Source of the DNA: Spirochaetaceae bacterium
GTDB taxonomy: Bacteria; Spirochaetota; Spirochaetia; DSM-27196; PWMO01
Length of the DNA: 39,328 bases
Assembly (NCBI GenBank): GCA_007693485.1
Contig: REDM01000106.1
Coordinates: 1-39,328 of the forward strand
Direction: 5' to 3'
Shown here: positions 24,332 to 34,500 of the stretch, piece by piece
How positions within the stretch are numbered: position 1 is the stretch's first letter
Layout: each line of letters opens with the position of its first letter
The notes under the pieces: generated by a model
Told to the model about the DNA's origin: nothing
Seen by the model: only the letters and a program-made list of their open reading frames with translations
Database searches by the model: none
Position numbers and translations under genes: made by a program

Positions 24332-25108
24332 CTATTCTTTCCAGGGGAAGATCATTCCGCGGAACGTCCGCTTGCCGACACGCTCTCGGTCGTCGAAGAG
24401 GAGGTCGTCCCACGGGATTTCGCGGCGGTTGGCGTCGGGATTGGCCTCGAGGTAGTCGTACTTGTAGAGGCGAAGCTTGGCTGCGGTGTGAATCCAGGTC
24501 AGCACTCCCATTACCCCGGGAATGAGCAGCGCGGTGAACACGCTGAGCATCGAGAGCAGCAGGGCCCCCAGCGCGACCATCACTGAAAAGCCGGTATTGT
24601 CGAAAAAGAGCAGGAAGCTCTTTCGCAGGATCCGGGGAATTCGTGAATCGAGCCGTGCGGCGACGGGAAGATAATACACACTCGCGACCAGCCAGATCAC
24701 GCTGGCCCAGAAGAGAAACGCGAGTGCTGCCAGCGAGAATACGGTGCCCATCGCGACGTAGACCGGCAGCGCTACCGAAAGCAGAAATGCGTGCAGCAGA
24801 TAGAGCGCCCCAAGGGCAACGCTGTACTTCCAGCTGCGCGTGAGGTAGCCGCGAATCGCCGACCACTCGAGCGACTCATAGTCGGCGATGTCCCGGGCAA
24901 ACAGCGAGGCGGCACCTGTGTAGACGAAGAGCAGCAATACTCCTATGGCAAACACCACAAGCGATGCCGCCTGTGCACCGTCGGGAAACCACCCCGGTGC
25001 GAGCGTGGGAACGGCCATGACCACGATGAAGCCCAGATTAATGAGAACCGACGGTAAAAAATGATCCCAGAAGTCGAAGAACGACTTCTTGATGACGAAG
25101 AAGAACAT
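24332..25108 (-). CDS. Multi-pass membrane protein, DUF624-like
   Basis: A 258-residue protein with about six hydrophobic segments spread over residues 15-210 and a charged cytoplasmic C-terminal tail. The opening FFDFWDHFLPSVLINLGF and the midsection in which charged residues precede YLTRSWKYSV resemble the DUF624/YesL family of uncharacterised membrane proteins; the assignment is tentative. ATG 25108 is selected because the longer frame runs through a promoter: TTGTCA-17-TACAAG ends nine bases before it. There is no strong Shine-Dalgarno site, so initiation may be leaderless. It is divergent from the aldo/keto reductase gene. Confidence 0.8.
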   Translation of the reverse strand: MFFFVIKKSFFDFWDHFLPSVLINLGFIVVMAVPTLAPGWFPDGAQAASLVVFAIGVLLLFVYTGAASLFARDIADYESLEWSAIRGYLTRSWKYSVALGALYLLHAFLLSVALPVYVAMGTVFSLAALAFLFWASVIWLVASVYYLPVAARLDSRIPRILRKSFLLFFDNTGFSVMVALGALLLSMLSVFTALLIPGVMGVLTWIHTAAKLRLYKYDYLEANPDANRREIPWDDLLFDDRERVGKRTFRGMIFPWKE

Positions 25109-25117
25109 GGTTCCACC

Positions 25118-25146
25118 CTTGTACCGCAACCAGGCCCCTGTGACAA
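25118..25146 (-). promoter_or_regulatory. Promoter of the DUF624-like gene, probably leaderless
   Basis: On the minus strand, TTGTCA (25146-25141), 17-base spacer, TACAAG (25123-25118). The gap to ATG 25108 is nine bases. Confidence 0.45.
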
Positions 25147-25179
25147 CCACCCACGCTTCGGGGCAGGGAGTTCTGGATG

Positions 25180-25188
25180 TGATATACT
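25180..25188 (+). promoter_or_regulatory. Extended -10 promoter of the aldo/keto reductase gene
   Basis: TGATATACT (25180-25188) is an extended -10 with no strong -35. The leader of about 40 bases holds AAGGAG before ATG 25237. Confidence 0.5.
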
Positions 25189-25236
25189 CTCCGCGTTGAC
25201 GCGGAACTGCGTACCACAACCACAAGGAGACGCACC

Positions 25237-26223
25237 ATGAACTATCGAACCCTGGGAAAGACCGGCTTCTCGGTCTCAGAGATCTCACTGGGAACCTGGC
25301 AGTTGGGAGGAGGTTGGGGACAACCCTTCAACGATGGCGATGCGGATCGGCTGCTCAATGAGGCAATCGACGCGGGGATCAATTTTCTTGACACCGCCGA
25401 CGTCTACTCGGATGGAGCCAGCGAGCGGGCGGTGGGGCGGGTGGTCCGCTCTCGATCGGAGCGCGTCTATGTGGCGACCAAGTGTGGACGTCGCGTTGAT
25501 CCCCATGTGTCCGCGGGATATTCACCTCAGGCGATGCGCGGCTTCGTTGAGGATAGCCTGAATAACAGCGGGCTCGAACGCCTCGACCTTATCCAGCTGC
25601 ACTGCCCCCCTACCGAGGTCTACTATCGACCGGAGATCTTTGCGGAGTTTGACCGTCTGAAGGGTGAGGGGAAGATCGCCTCTCTTGGCGTCTCGGTAGA
25701 AAGAGTCGAAGAGGCGATGAAGGCGATCGAGTTCCCCATTGTGGATACGGTACAGATAATCTTTAACATGTTTCGCCATCGGCCCGCGGACCGGTTCTTT
25801 TCCCTCGCACGCGCGGCGAACGTCGGAATTATCGTGCGGGTGCCGCTTGCCAGTGGCCTGCTCTCGGGAAAGATGCGTGCTTCCCAGACGTTCGCCGCAG
25901 ACGATCACCGCCATTTCAATCGCGATGGGGCGGCGTTCGACAAGGGCGAGACCTTCTCGGGCGTTGATTTCGAGCGTGGTCTCGCAGCGGTTGACGAGCT
26001 CAAGCAACTGTTTGGAGAAGATGAGGCGCTGGCTCTCTGGGCGCTGCGGTGGATTCTGATGTTTGATGAGGTCTCCTGCGTCATCCCGGGCACGACCCGC
26101 TCCGAGCAGATGCGCGAGAACATTCGAGCGGCGGCTCTTCCGGCGTTGACACCAAAGCAGATGCAGGCGGTGCGCGAGGTCTATGATCGCCACATCCGAG
26201 CCGACGTCCACCCGCGGTGGTAG
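25237..26223 (+). CDS. Aldo/keto reductase
   Basis: A 328-residue TIM-barrel NADPH-dependent oxidoreductase of the general-stress/YdbC/IolS-like type. The catalytic tetrad is readable: D52 and Y57 in LDTADVYSDG, K82 in ATKCGRR and H122 in IQLHCPP. The cofactor end has IPGTTRSEQMREN near the C-terminus, as in NADPH-binding members. The substrate is unknown. AAGGAG lies nine bases before the ATG, and the gene has its own extended -10 promoter. It is probably monocistronic: a new strong promoter starts 70 bases after it ends. Confidence 0.95.
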   Translation: MNYRTLGKTGFSVSEISLGTWQLGGGWGQPFNDGDADRLLNEAIDAGINFLDTADVYSDGASERAVGRVVRSRSERVYVATKCGRRVDPHVSAGYSPQAMRGFVEDSLNNSGLERLDLIQLHCPPTEVYYRPEIFAEFDRLKGEGKIASLGVSVERVEEAMKAIEFPIVDTVQIIFNMFRHRPADRFFSLARAANVGIIVRVPLASGLLSGKMRASQTFAADDHRHFNRDGAAFDKGETFSGVDFERGLAAVDELKQLFGEDEALALWALRWILMFDEVSCVIPGTTRSEQMRENIRAAALPALTPKQMQAVREVYDRHIRADVHPRW

Positions 26224-26294
26224 ACACTCATTACAAACCCGAGCGGGCGGACGATGTCCCTGGGTCTGCGGTGGCCACGCTCCACCGGGAATCA

Positions 26295-26323
26295 TTGACA
26301 GTTGTTCGGTGCGTGGCTATGTT
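26295..26323 (+). promoter_or_regulatory. Promoter of the two-segment membrane protein gene, leaderless
   Basis: TTGACA (26295-26300), 17-base spacer, TATGTT (26318-26323). This is one of the best promoter matches in the window. It ends nine bases before ATG 26333, and no Shine-Dalgarno site is present. Confidence 0.65.
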
Positions 26324-26332
26324 TCACCGCAG

Positions 26333-27085
26333 ATGAGCGAACCGCGCACCGTACATATTGTTCACCTCTACCGAAAAGACGGAAGCTCGATGTTCTTTCA
26401 TCCCTTCGGGGCGGATGAGGAGAGCGTGGACCTGCTGGAGTCGTCTCGCATTCGAGGGCTCTACGGTGATGAACCGCCGGTCTCGGCACTGACGGGATTT
26501 CGCAATGAACTTTACCTGCTTGCTGACCGGGCGCTTCGCCGATGGAACGCCGAAGACCGTTTTCTGGTCCGCTTTCTTGCCGCCTCCGCGGTGTTCGTTG
26601 TGGTCTTTCTGTTTCTGTCGATTGTTGTCCGCGATCCCGTGCCGCTTCTGGATGAGCTGCTCATCTCGCTGGCGGTCTCGATCGCCGCGTACTACGCACT
26701 GGTGCGTCGTGACCTTTCCTCCCAGAGGGTAGAGCGACACCGCATCGAGATTCGTTCCGCTATCGATCGCACTGTGTTCGAGGAGTCGGAGCTGGTGCAT
26801 CGGCTCGAAGAAACCCTGCACGCTCATGAGGGAAACGGCGTCCCCGCGCTTGACCAGCAGACGCTGCTGTTTGACGAGAAGGACGCGGACGTGGCCGCCG
26901 AGGTTCTCTCCTACCTGGGGAAAAACTTTCGTGATCGTCGTTACCGCAAGCAGGAGCGGAAGCTCATGCGGGCCACGCGTCGCGCCGACGTCCAGCGGAC
27001 AATGGCCGATTGGTCACCCCACGAGAAAACCGACGTTCCGCTCTTCTGCCTCTATCTCGTGCTGAAGCGCCACGTCCATCAGTAA
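26333..27085 (+). CDS. Membrane protein of unknown function with two transmembrane segments
   Basis: A 250-residue protein I cannot place in a family. About 76 polar residues are followed by a closely spaced pair of membrane segments (about 77-99 and 104-124), leaving both ends on the same, probably cytoplasmic, side. The C-terminal 125 residues are charged and helical, with a basic patch around the segment YRKQERKLMRATRRAD. ATG 26333 is chosen because the longer frame would cross the promoter; transcription should begin about three bases before it. It converges with the UPF0164 gene across 21 bases. Confidence 0.75.
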   Translation: MSEPRTVHIVHLYRKDGSSMFFHPFGADEESVDLLESSRIRGLYGDEPPVSALTGFRNELYLLADRALRRWNAEDRFLVRFLAASAVFVVVFLFLSIVVRDPVPLLDELLISLAVSIAAYYALVRRDLSSQRVERHRIEIRSAIDRTVFEESELVHRLEETLHAHEGNGVPALDQQTLLFDEKDADVAAEVLSYLGKNFRDRRYRKQERKLMRATRRADVQRTMADWSPHEKTDVPLFCLYLVLKRHVHQ

Positions 27086-27106
27086 TCGTTCCGTAAAAAA
27101 ACCGGA

Positions 27107-28366
27107 CTATTCGCGCGGTGAAGTGAGGAAGTCGTCATCTCCGAGGCGGATTGCGTCAAGTTGCCGTTGCAGGTCCAACAGACGCTGCGCCGTCGCGAGG
27201 GTTTCCTGTGCGGGAGTGAACCGTGGATCGAGTTCCACTGCCCGCGAGGCGAGGATCACCGTCGCTTCAAACTCACCGGCTGCGTATGCCGCCAGACTGT
27301 CCAGATAGTACTCTTCGACCATGCGCTGCACGTCCGCCCGTCCACGATCCCCCAGATTGAGTGAAGCCATCACGCTGAAGCGATCAATACGGTCGGTCTG
27401 TGTTGTCATGTCGAGGGTGTAATTTGCGTGAAAGCCCAGCTCGCGCACGTTGACTCGTCCACCGAGCGTGATCCGCGGATTGCCGCCACGCAACTGAAAA
27501 CCGGTCTGCGCGGCAAAAAAATCGGTCACCTGCACTGCCAGACCGGCGGCGTATGAGATCTCCTCCGGTGGGGCGTCGCTGAAGAGCACGACCGGCGTGG
27601 TAACGTCGAACGCGAGGAGCAGAGGATGGAGTGGGGCGTAGGCAATGCCCGCGACGATGCTGGAAGGCAGCGGTTCGTCAAGAACCGGTGGTCCCAGATT
27701 GCGCGCGGTCACACCGACCGAAAAGTTCCGGCTGCGGGATGGGTAGAATTTCAGAAAGTTGAACCGTGTGAGCACGCCGACATCGGCCATGACACCGAAG
27801 GCGGATTGGCCCGGTGCGATCACCGCGGGGATGTTCCGGTGGGCAGCCTTCAGCGTGGTGCCAATTGAGACACCATGGAAATTGAACGAGTTGAACAGGT
27901 TGTACGAGACGTTGACTCCGGCCACCATTTCGGTATATCGCACAGAGTTTTGCTGGACACCGATGATGTCATACTCGGTGAAGGGAACGTGAAGAAATTT
28001 GCCGCCAACCGCGAATCCAAGGTCACCCCATCGGACCGCGTAGACCAGCGATTCCATACTGGTGTCGGCAATCAGGTTATTGTGCATCAGCGTCAGTTCC
28101 GTCAGGTTCAAACGCGAGCTCGCTGCGGGATTTGCGTCAAAAAAGGTTGCGTCGCGGGCTACCGCGGTGTAGGCGGTACCCATCGCCTCGTACTCTCCGC
28201 CCATCGGAATGACCAGGGTTGGGAACACGGTGAGCCCGGTATTCCGTACCCGGGTGGTATCCAGCGAGTCGCTGATACCCCAAACGATGTCCGGCAGCGA
28301 AAAGGAGAAGAGCGTCACGGAACCAGTGAGGATAAGGATGGCTGTGACGAAGACGCGTTTTTTCAT
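27107..28366 (-). CDS. UPF0164/FadL-like outer-membrane beta-barrel protein
   Basis: A 419-residue exported protein with a typical signal peptide (KKR start, hydrophobic core about 5-21). The stretch GTAYTAVARDATFFDANPAASS near residues 63-84 is the hallmark of FadL/PorV/UPF0164 outer-membrane proteins. It is followed by alternating, aromatic-bounded beta strands with frequent G-x-x-x-x-A/V ends up to about 340. Treponema UPF0164 proteins are modelled as FadL-like long-chain fatty-acid channels. The last 70 residues are helical and look like a TPR pair facing the periplasm. GAGAAG precedes the ATG. A palindrome sits in the 144-base region shared with the divergent TPR gene. Confidence 0.88.
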   Translation of the reverse strand: MKKRVFVTAILILTGSVTLFSFSLPDIVWGISDSLDTTRVRNTGLTVFPTLVIPMGGEYEAMGTAYTAVARDATFFDANPAASSRLNLTELTLMHNNLIADTSMESLVYAVRWGDLGFAVGGKFLHVPFTEYDIIGVQQNSVRYTEMVAGVNVSYNLFNSFNFHGVSIGTTLKAAHRNIPAVIAPGQSAFGVMADVGVLTRFNFLKFYPSRSRNFSVGVTARNLGPPVLDEPLPSSIVAGIAYAPLHPLLLAFDVTTPVVLFSDAPPEEISYAAGLAVQVTDFFAAQTGFQLRGGNPRITLGGRVNVRELGFHANYTLDMTTQTDRIDRFSVMASLNLGDRGRADVQRMVEEYYLDSLAAYAAGEFEATVILASRAVELDPRFTPAQETLATAQRLLDLQRQLDAIRLGDDDFLTSPRE

Positions 28367-28464
28367 TACTTTCTTCTCAGGGTAAAAAGTACCACAAAAC
28401 GGCCGTTTCTTCCATAAAATGGGTAGTGAATCGGTATTGGCGCAACCATGCTCTTATTAGTATC

Positions 28465-28478
28465 GGCAGTACACTGCC
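28465..28478. repeat. Perfect 14-base palindrome in a divergent promoter region
   Basis: GGCAGT (28465-28470), AC, ACTGCC (28473-28478). It lies between the UPF0164 and TPR/SpoIIE genes, about 20 bases upstream of the TPR gene's -10, where a regulator could act on either side. Confidence 0.5.
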
Positions 28479-28498
28479 TGCGTTTATCTGTCGATATG

Positions 28499-28507
28499 TG
28501 ATATAGT
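28499..28507 (+). promoter_or_regulatory. Extended -10 promoter of the TPR-SpoIIE operon
   Basis: TGATATAGT (28499-28507) is an extended -10. Transcription should begin near 28514, which would exclude the in-frame TTG at 28511 as a start codon. Confidence 0.5.
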
Positions 28508-28525
28508 TGGTTGGGAGGGGAGCGT

Positions 28526-31500
28526 CTGACAGGTCAGGTACATATTCGAAAATCCGCTACCTGGCTATTGGCTGCACTGTTTCTGCTGATCGGGCCGGGA
28601 TCGTCTCTGTTTGCGTCGGGACAACGGGAAGACCCGGTCGTGACCGCGCGTGAACTGGTTGCCCAGGGACAGATCAACGAAGCAATCGTGCTCCTTGAGG
28701 GGGCCATCCGGCGGAATCCCAATCGGCTTGACGATGCAGAACAGCTTCTCCGCCAGATCCGCACCATCCGGGAGCAGTATAATGAGCTGCTCGAGCGTCT
28801 GATCGTACACCTCAATACCAGTCCCGAAGATATCGAAACCACCCTGGACATCATCAGCGAGATGGAAGAGCTCGATCGCTTTCCCAACGAGCGTATCGCG
28901 TCGCAGGTGCGCTACGCTCGTATCATCGCTCAGCTTGCGTTTGATCAGAGCGTTGCGTCGAGGATCATTCGAGAGGCGCGGGCGCTGCTGGCCGAGGGGC
29001 GCTACCTCGACGCGGTGGAGCGTTACCTTTCGGGGTTTATTCTCCAGAAACCCGAGTTTGAAGAGCGTGGATATCCCGTGTTGGTTGCGCAATCGGTTAA
29101 CAGGGCGATTGCCGAGATTGAAGCCGAAGCGCGGCGTTTCTCGGACCGAGCTCCCCCGCTGGTCGCAGCGTACGAGCAGCTATCCGGCGCTGTGGAGGCT
29201 CGTGCATTCGAAGGAATCGGGTCCGCGGTGGGTCGGTTTGTCACCCTGCACGGAGAGGGGAGACAAGCGGAGGACCGGGTAGAGAGCGCGGGTTTGACAG
29301 TCGCCGACGTGCGGCAGACGGTGCCGTCCCTCTTCCCCGACGATCCGGTTGACTGGCATCTGCTCTTTCTTCAGCAGTTTACACTGGGGCCGGAAGACGC
29401 CCGTGAGGCGGAGGGAATTGTCGGGGCGATGCAGCGTATGCGTCTGAATCAACAGCGGGAGCTCAGCGATGCATTTGCGGTGGTCACCGACGAGGTGACG
29501 GCAAGCGCCGAGCTCGCCTTCTCCGCCCGGCGGTGGGACGATGCCGAGGCGCTGTTTGACGATGCGCTGGAGCTTGCCGGTTTTGCCGTGCTCATGGCAT
29601 CGGCCGGAGCGACAACGCCGATTCCGCCCGCCGACATCAATCGCGCAATTGAGGAGTTGAGCAGCACACAGCTTGCGGTCTATCTGTACCACCACACGGC
29701 CTACGAAGCCGCGCGTACCGCTGCTGCGCTCGCCGCCGCCCTGTCCGACCTCGACGCGACGCTCGCCCGGGCGGACACCGACGCGGCGGGCTTTGCGGTC
29801 AGGCGAACCCAGCTGGCGCAGGTTGCAGCGGCGCTCGATATAGCCCGGGACCGGTGGGAGGAGGCAGTCGCGCGGTATCCGGTCGATACCCCCGACCTGA
29901 TGCGGGAGGCGGCGGAGGAAAACCTGAGCATTACCGGCCAGCGTGTGGCGGCAGCAGTGGAAGAAGCGCGGACTGCCGAGATCGAGGCGGTTCGCCGCAT
30001 CGCAGAACTTCGGCTGAACACGTTGGAGCTCGGGTATCAGCAGAACCGCACAATGCATGCTTCGGCGGTCCAGCGGATCGAAGGTGTCGAAACTGCGCAG
30101 GAGGACGATGGAGAAGCCGCAGAGGCAGTAGTCTTCCGGTTTCCCGCGGAGGCCCTCGCCGACATGCGCGCATCGACTCCCCAGTTGGCCGCTCTGCGCG
30201 CCGACGCTCAATCACTGCTCGATTCCCTCCAGCAGGAGGTGGGGTATGTGCGTGCCGACGGGGAGGTGGGCGATCGGACTACCGAGGTTCGCGCGTACCT
30301 GAACCGCCTTGGATCCCTTGAGCAGGCGGTTGCAGAGACCGCGGCCCGTGCCGAAGAGCGGGTCGCGCTCGCTGCCCAGCTGCGGGCGCGTGGCAATCAG
30401 TTTGCCACCCAGACCGAGCAGGCCCTCGCACGGCTCGATGTGCAGCAGGCGCGCACGCTGTGGGAAGAAGCGCGAAACAGCTTCTTCGAATCCCTGGAAG
30501 TGCAGCAGGATCCGGCGTTTCGTGCCCAGGCCGACCAGAGGGTCGTTGCCCTCGGGGTTCGGCTGCAGGAAGCTGAGAACGAGCTCATCGTGCAGGCGGT
30601 TCGCCGTCTCATCGATCAGGCGGATACGCTGTACCGACAGGAGCAGTTTCGCCAGGCGCGCTCTGTTCTGGACGAGGCACGCCAGACCTGGGCTCGCACC
30701 AACGTCGACCCCAACCCGGAAATCGAGCGGCTCGACCGCTTTGTCACCGCCGCCCTCACCATGGAGGGGAGGCGAACGCTGGTTCAGACCGAGCCGCTGT
30801 ATCCGGTGCTGAGCAACTATCTTCACCTTGCGCAAACCGACTACGATCGAGCGCAGAACCTCATCGCCGCCGATGGGCTGGCTGCAGCGCGACCACTATT
30901 GGCCCGTGCCGATCAAAACCTGTCCAACGTGACCGCGGTGCGCCCGTATAACTGGGAAGCGCGGATCCTTCGGCTGCAGATTCTCCGTCTGCTCGAGTCG
31001 GATAACTTTGCCGCGATATTTGCGAATCGCGTCAACGAAGCGTGGGCACGCCGCACCGAAGATCCCACCGAGGCGCTGGTTGAGCTGCAGGCGCTCCAGG
31101 CGATCAACCCCAATTTTTCGGGGCTGGCGAACCGGATCGCGCAGATTGAGATTGAGCTGGGGATTCGGCCCGACCCCATCACTCAGGCGCAGATCGCGCG
31201 ATCGAACCAGCTCTTTCAGCAGGCGCAGGGGCTGTCCGCCGGCGGGGGGCTCGCCCAGGTGCGGGCTGCGATCAACATTCTGGAGGAAGCGGTCACGCTC
31301 AATCCCCAGAACAACCAGGCCAAGGTGCTGCTCGACCGGCTGCGAATCGGCACCGGAGGACAGGCGGCGGTCGCGCTCTCCACCGCGGATGAGCAGCAAT
31401 TTCGTCGGGCCGAGACCCTCTTCGTCGAAGGCAATATCGCTCAAGCCTTCGCGATTGTTGAGCGTCTCCTGCAAAACGAGAACAACCGGCTCTATCCTCC

Positions 31501-31549
31501 GCTCTTGAACCTTCGCCAGCGTATTGCCAGCCGGTTGGGGATCTCCTGA
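28526..31549 (+). CDS. Large secreted TPR/coiled-coil protein
   Basis: A protein of about 1007 residues. After a signal peptide (RKS, then a hydrophobic stretch ending before the SGQRED segment) comes a first TPR-like repeat at about 38-70. Long alanine/glutamate-rich helices and coiled coils occupy about 75-830, with scattered TPR-like pairs, and several clear TPRs lie in the last 200 residues. It has no catalytic motif and looks like a periplasmic scaffold. The start is unusual: no in-frame ATG or GTG precedes the signal peptide. CTG 28526, four bases after GGGAGGGGAG, is my choice; TTG 28511 and ATT 28544 are alternatives. One base separates its stop from the SpoIIE gene, indicating an operon. 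Confidence 0.85.
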   Translation: MTGQVHIRKSATWLLAALFLLIGPGSSLFASGQREDPVVTARELVAQGQINEAIVLLEGAIRRNPNRLDDAEQLLRQIRTIREQYNELLERLIVHLNTSPEDIETTLDIISEMEELDRFPNERIASQVRYARIIAQLAFDQSVASRIIREARALLAEGRYLDAVERYLSGFILQKPEFEERGYPVLVAQSVNRAIAEIEAEARRFSDRAPPLVAAYEQLSGAVEARAFEGIGSAVGRFVTLHGEGRQAEDRVESAGLTVADVRQTVPSLFPDDPVDWHLLFLQQFTLGPEDAREAEGIVGAMQRMRLNQQRELSDAFAVVTDEVTASAELAFSARRWDDAEALFDDALELAGFAVLMASAGATTPIPPADINRAIEELSSTQLAVYLYHHTAYEAARTAAALAAALSDLDATLARADTDAAGFAVRRTQLAQVAAALDIARDRWEEAVARYPVDTPDLMREAAEENLSITGQRVAAAVEEARTAEIEAVRRIAELRLNTLELGYQQNRTMHASAVQRIEGVETAQEDDGEAAEAVVFRFPAEALADMRASTPQLAALRADAQSLLDSLQQEVGYVRADGEVGDRTTEVRAYLNRLGSLEQAVAETAARAEERVALAAQLRARGNQFATQTEQALARLDVQQARTLWEEARNSFFESLEVQQDPAFRAQADQRVVALGVRLQEAENELIVQAVRRLIDQADTLYRQEQFRQARSVLDEARQTWARTNVDPNPEIERLDRFVTAALTMEGRRTLVQTEPLYPVLSNYLHLAQTDYDRAQNLIAADGLAAARPLLARADQNLSNVTAVRPYNWEARILRLQILRLLESDNFAAIFANRVNEAWARRTEDPTEALVELQALQAINPNFSGLANRIAQIEIELGIRPDPITQAQIARSNQLFQQAQGLSAGGGLAQVRAAINILEEAVTLNPQNNQAKVLLDRLRIGTGGQAAVALSTADEQQFRRAETLFVEGNIAQAFAIVERLLQNENNRLYPPLLNLRQRIASRLGIS

Positions 31550-31550
31550 T

Positions 31551-34500
31551 ATGCGTCGTGGGCATCTGATCATATCGGTCGCGCTCGCAGTGGTGCTGGG
31601 AGTCGCAGGCGCGATTCCTGCATCCGGTCAGGAGCTTTCGCTGGTCAATCAGGGGCTTTTTTTCGAGGCGCCTCGATTTCTCGAAGCGGAATCGGCCTAT
31701 TTCCCCCGAGCGCGCTCCAACGGCGAATTGATGGCTGTGGTCTTTCAGGAGGTAGTACGTCGTTCCGGTGACGAAGGAGTCATCTATCTCTCGGTTGCGG
31801 TCAGTGATGACGGCAGAAGCTGGCAGCAGAACCGACGAGTTCTGGGCCCGATTGTCTTTCGGAGGGAGTCACCACCGGACGTTTTTTCCATGGCGATGAC
31901 CGACGATGGAACACTCTTTGTGGTACTCGCGGAGTCGCCAACCGAGACGCGGGTGGTTCGGTCTACCAACCGGGGTGCAAGTTTCCAGACGGTTGCGCGC
32001 TTGGCAACCGAAGTGACCGCGGTATCCCCACGGCTCTCCCTGCGCAGCGACGGGGGACTGCTTCTCTTTGCCAACCAGAACATCGGAGCCACCCAGACGG
32101 TACTCTACGCATTCTCGGACGACGGAGTGACCTGGAGCTCGCTCGAAACGCTGGAAGACGATCCCGATATCGGGTTCAGCTTTCTGCCTACTCATTCCTC
32201 GTTTGCCGGTCGCGAAATCGTGGTGTTTCAGAGCGTCAACCCACTTCGGGGAATCACCTATCAGCTCTATTCAAAGCACAGCGACGACGGAGGGCGGACC
32301 TGGAGCGATGCCGTTCGGATTACCGACACAACCGCACCGTGGGAAACCGGGGCGCCGCAGTCTTTCGACAATCAGCGCCCGGCGCTGCGGGTCGCCAACG
32401 GGCGGTTGCTGCTTGCGTGGGAGCGCGCCTCGGACCTCGGATGGACCCGCATCTATCTTTCCGAAATCGACCGGAACGGGCGGCGGATCGGACCGATGAA
32501 CGAAGTCACGCCCAACGTACGCGAAGCAAGTTATCCCAATGTTGTGGTGCTCGATGGACGCACCTTTGTGCTCTGGTTCACTAATCCCTTCGGCAATTCG
32601 CGGGTCTTTATCGCGGGCCAGGAGCGCGGTATGTGGCGATCGCGCGGGATAAGTGCCGCAAACGCGGTGTCGACGTTCGCCACGGCCGTGGTAAACCGCG
32701 ACCGTCTGCACGTGTTCTGGCAGCAGCGGCGCGATGCGGCCCGGGTCGCCCTGGTTTACATGGAACCCGATCAGCGCGTTGCTCCGCCGGCGGTGCTGGG
32801 CAGCAACTTCGTGATTGGTCGGCGGACCAATCAGGAAGTCGCGTCGTTTCGATGGACACCGCCCGACGATCCCTCCGGCGTTGTGGGATACAGCTATGTC
32901 TGGTCGCGGAGCCCAACCACTGCGGTGCCGCAACAGCTCATGATCAGCGATGAGGTTCGCACTGCCACGCTTCCCACCGACGAGGACGGGCGGTGGTACT
33001 TCCGGATTCGGGCCGCTGACCGCGCGGGGAACTGGTCCGAGCCGGCGACGGTTGTCTTTGACCGCGACACTACGCCGCCAGGCCCGGTCGCCTTTGTGGA
33101 ACCGCAGACCGATGCGGCGGGTTTCCTTCCGTCCAACACGTTTACCATCGCCTGGGATCCGCCGGATGACGACGACGTGGCGGGCTATACGCTGACCATG
33201 CAGCGAGTTGGTCCGTCGGGCGCACCAATCGACCCCCAAACGGTCGCGTTGCGCAGCCCACCTCCGGCCATCCAGACGCGCGGAACCACGTTTTCCGTGC
33301 GCAACATCGATAATGGACTCTGGGTTCTCTCCGTTGCTGCCATCGATGAGGTTGGGAACGTGGGCGAGCCGCAGCGACTCGCGCTTCGCCTTAACCGGTA
33401 CATCCCTGTCACGGAGGTTCACTCAATCACCGCCAATCAGGATCGACTCGGTCGTTACCTGGTGGAGATAGCCGGACGCGGCTTCACTTCAAACGGCGTG
33501 GTGGAGCGAATTGTGGTTGATCGCGACGGAGCCGAACCGTTTGACTACGTCTTTCATCGAGCCGACGGTGACTTCACGGTTCGTGACGACCGCGCAATTT
33601 CCAATCTTCTGATCGATCTGATTGCGACCGGTGAGTACCGGATCGGTGTAGACCACTCGGGCCGCGGGCTCTATTTCTCGCCGCGGCCCATCTCATTCCA
33701 GGCGAGCGGCACCGTGACGTTTGGTGATTTCACGGTCCGGTACGCACCGAGGCTCTCGACCGCAACGCGAAGTCTCTGGTCGTTTGCTGCGGGTGACGCG
33801 GTGACCTGGCTGGTGCTCCTGTTCATGGCGATGGCGATGCTCTTCTCGACCACCAGAATCACCGCTCTGGTACAGGAAGGGCGGATGCTGCAGCTCGAAG
33901 CGCGGGCGCTGATTACCGGTCGGGCACTGCCGAGGGAAGTTCGAGCACAAAAGGTGATGCAGATGAAACGAAAGGGTCTTGGGCTGCGAATCAAGTTCGC
34001 GTTTTTTGTTGTGGTGCTGGTCGCCTCAGTGGTGTTTGCCGTAGCCTTCTTTGTGGGCAGCGCGGCGATCGCCCGGCAGGAGAGCATTCTGGCGCGCGGC
34101 CTGCAGCAGCGGATCGAAGTGTTGCTCGAGAGCGTAACCAGCCGCGCCGAACAGCTGCTGGTAAGCCCGGCGGGGAACCGCATCGACCTGGAAATTCTCG
34201 CCGATCAAAGCGACGTCATGGCCGAGGTCAGTTTTATCACCATCAGCGGACTGGCTTCCGATCGCGGAAGTTTTGACGCAGTCTGGGCAACCAACGATCC
34301 CATCGTGCGAGGCGGTAACGGGAACGATCTGCTGGAGTCGCTGGAGCGCAGCCTTGATACCCCTACCTTCGTTCCCGGTGTGTCCCGTTTGGAGGATGCG
34401 GTCGCCGACCGTTTCGCTGACCTCGAGGCGGAACTCAACGAACTCGCCCGGGTCTCATTGGGTGACGCGCCGCAGCAACTCGATGAGGTAACCGCACAGC

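Noticed and set aside
27086-27106. Run of seven A between convergent genes, read as a possible intrinsic terminator on the minus strand
   Set aside because: No convincing GC-rich stem is found directly before the T-run.
29180-30211. A 343-codon minus-strand frame within the TPR gene
   Set aside because: Antisense shadow of the TPR coding frame with no motif or promoter.
32271-33422. A 383-codon minus-strand frame within the SpoIIE gene
   Set aside because: Arg/His/Pro-rich nonsense-like composition and full overlap with a confident coding frame.
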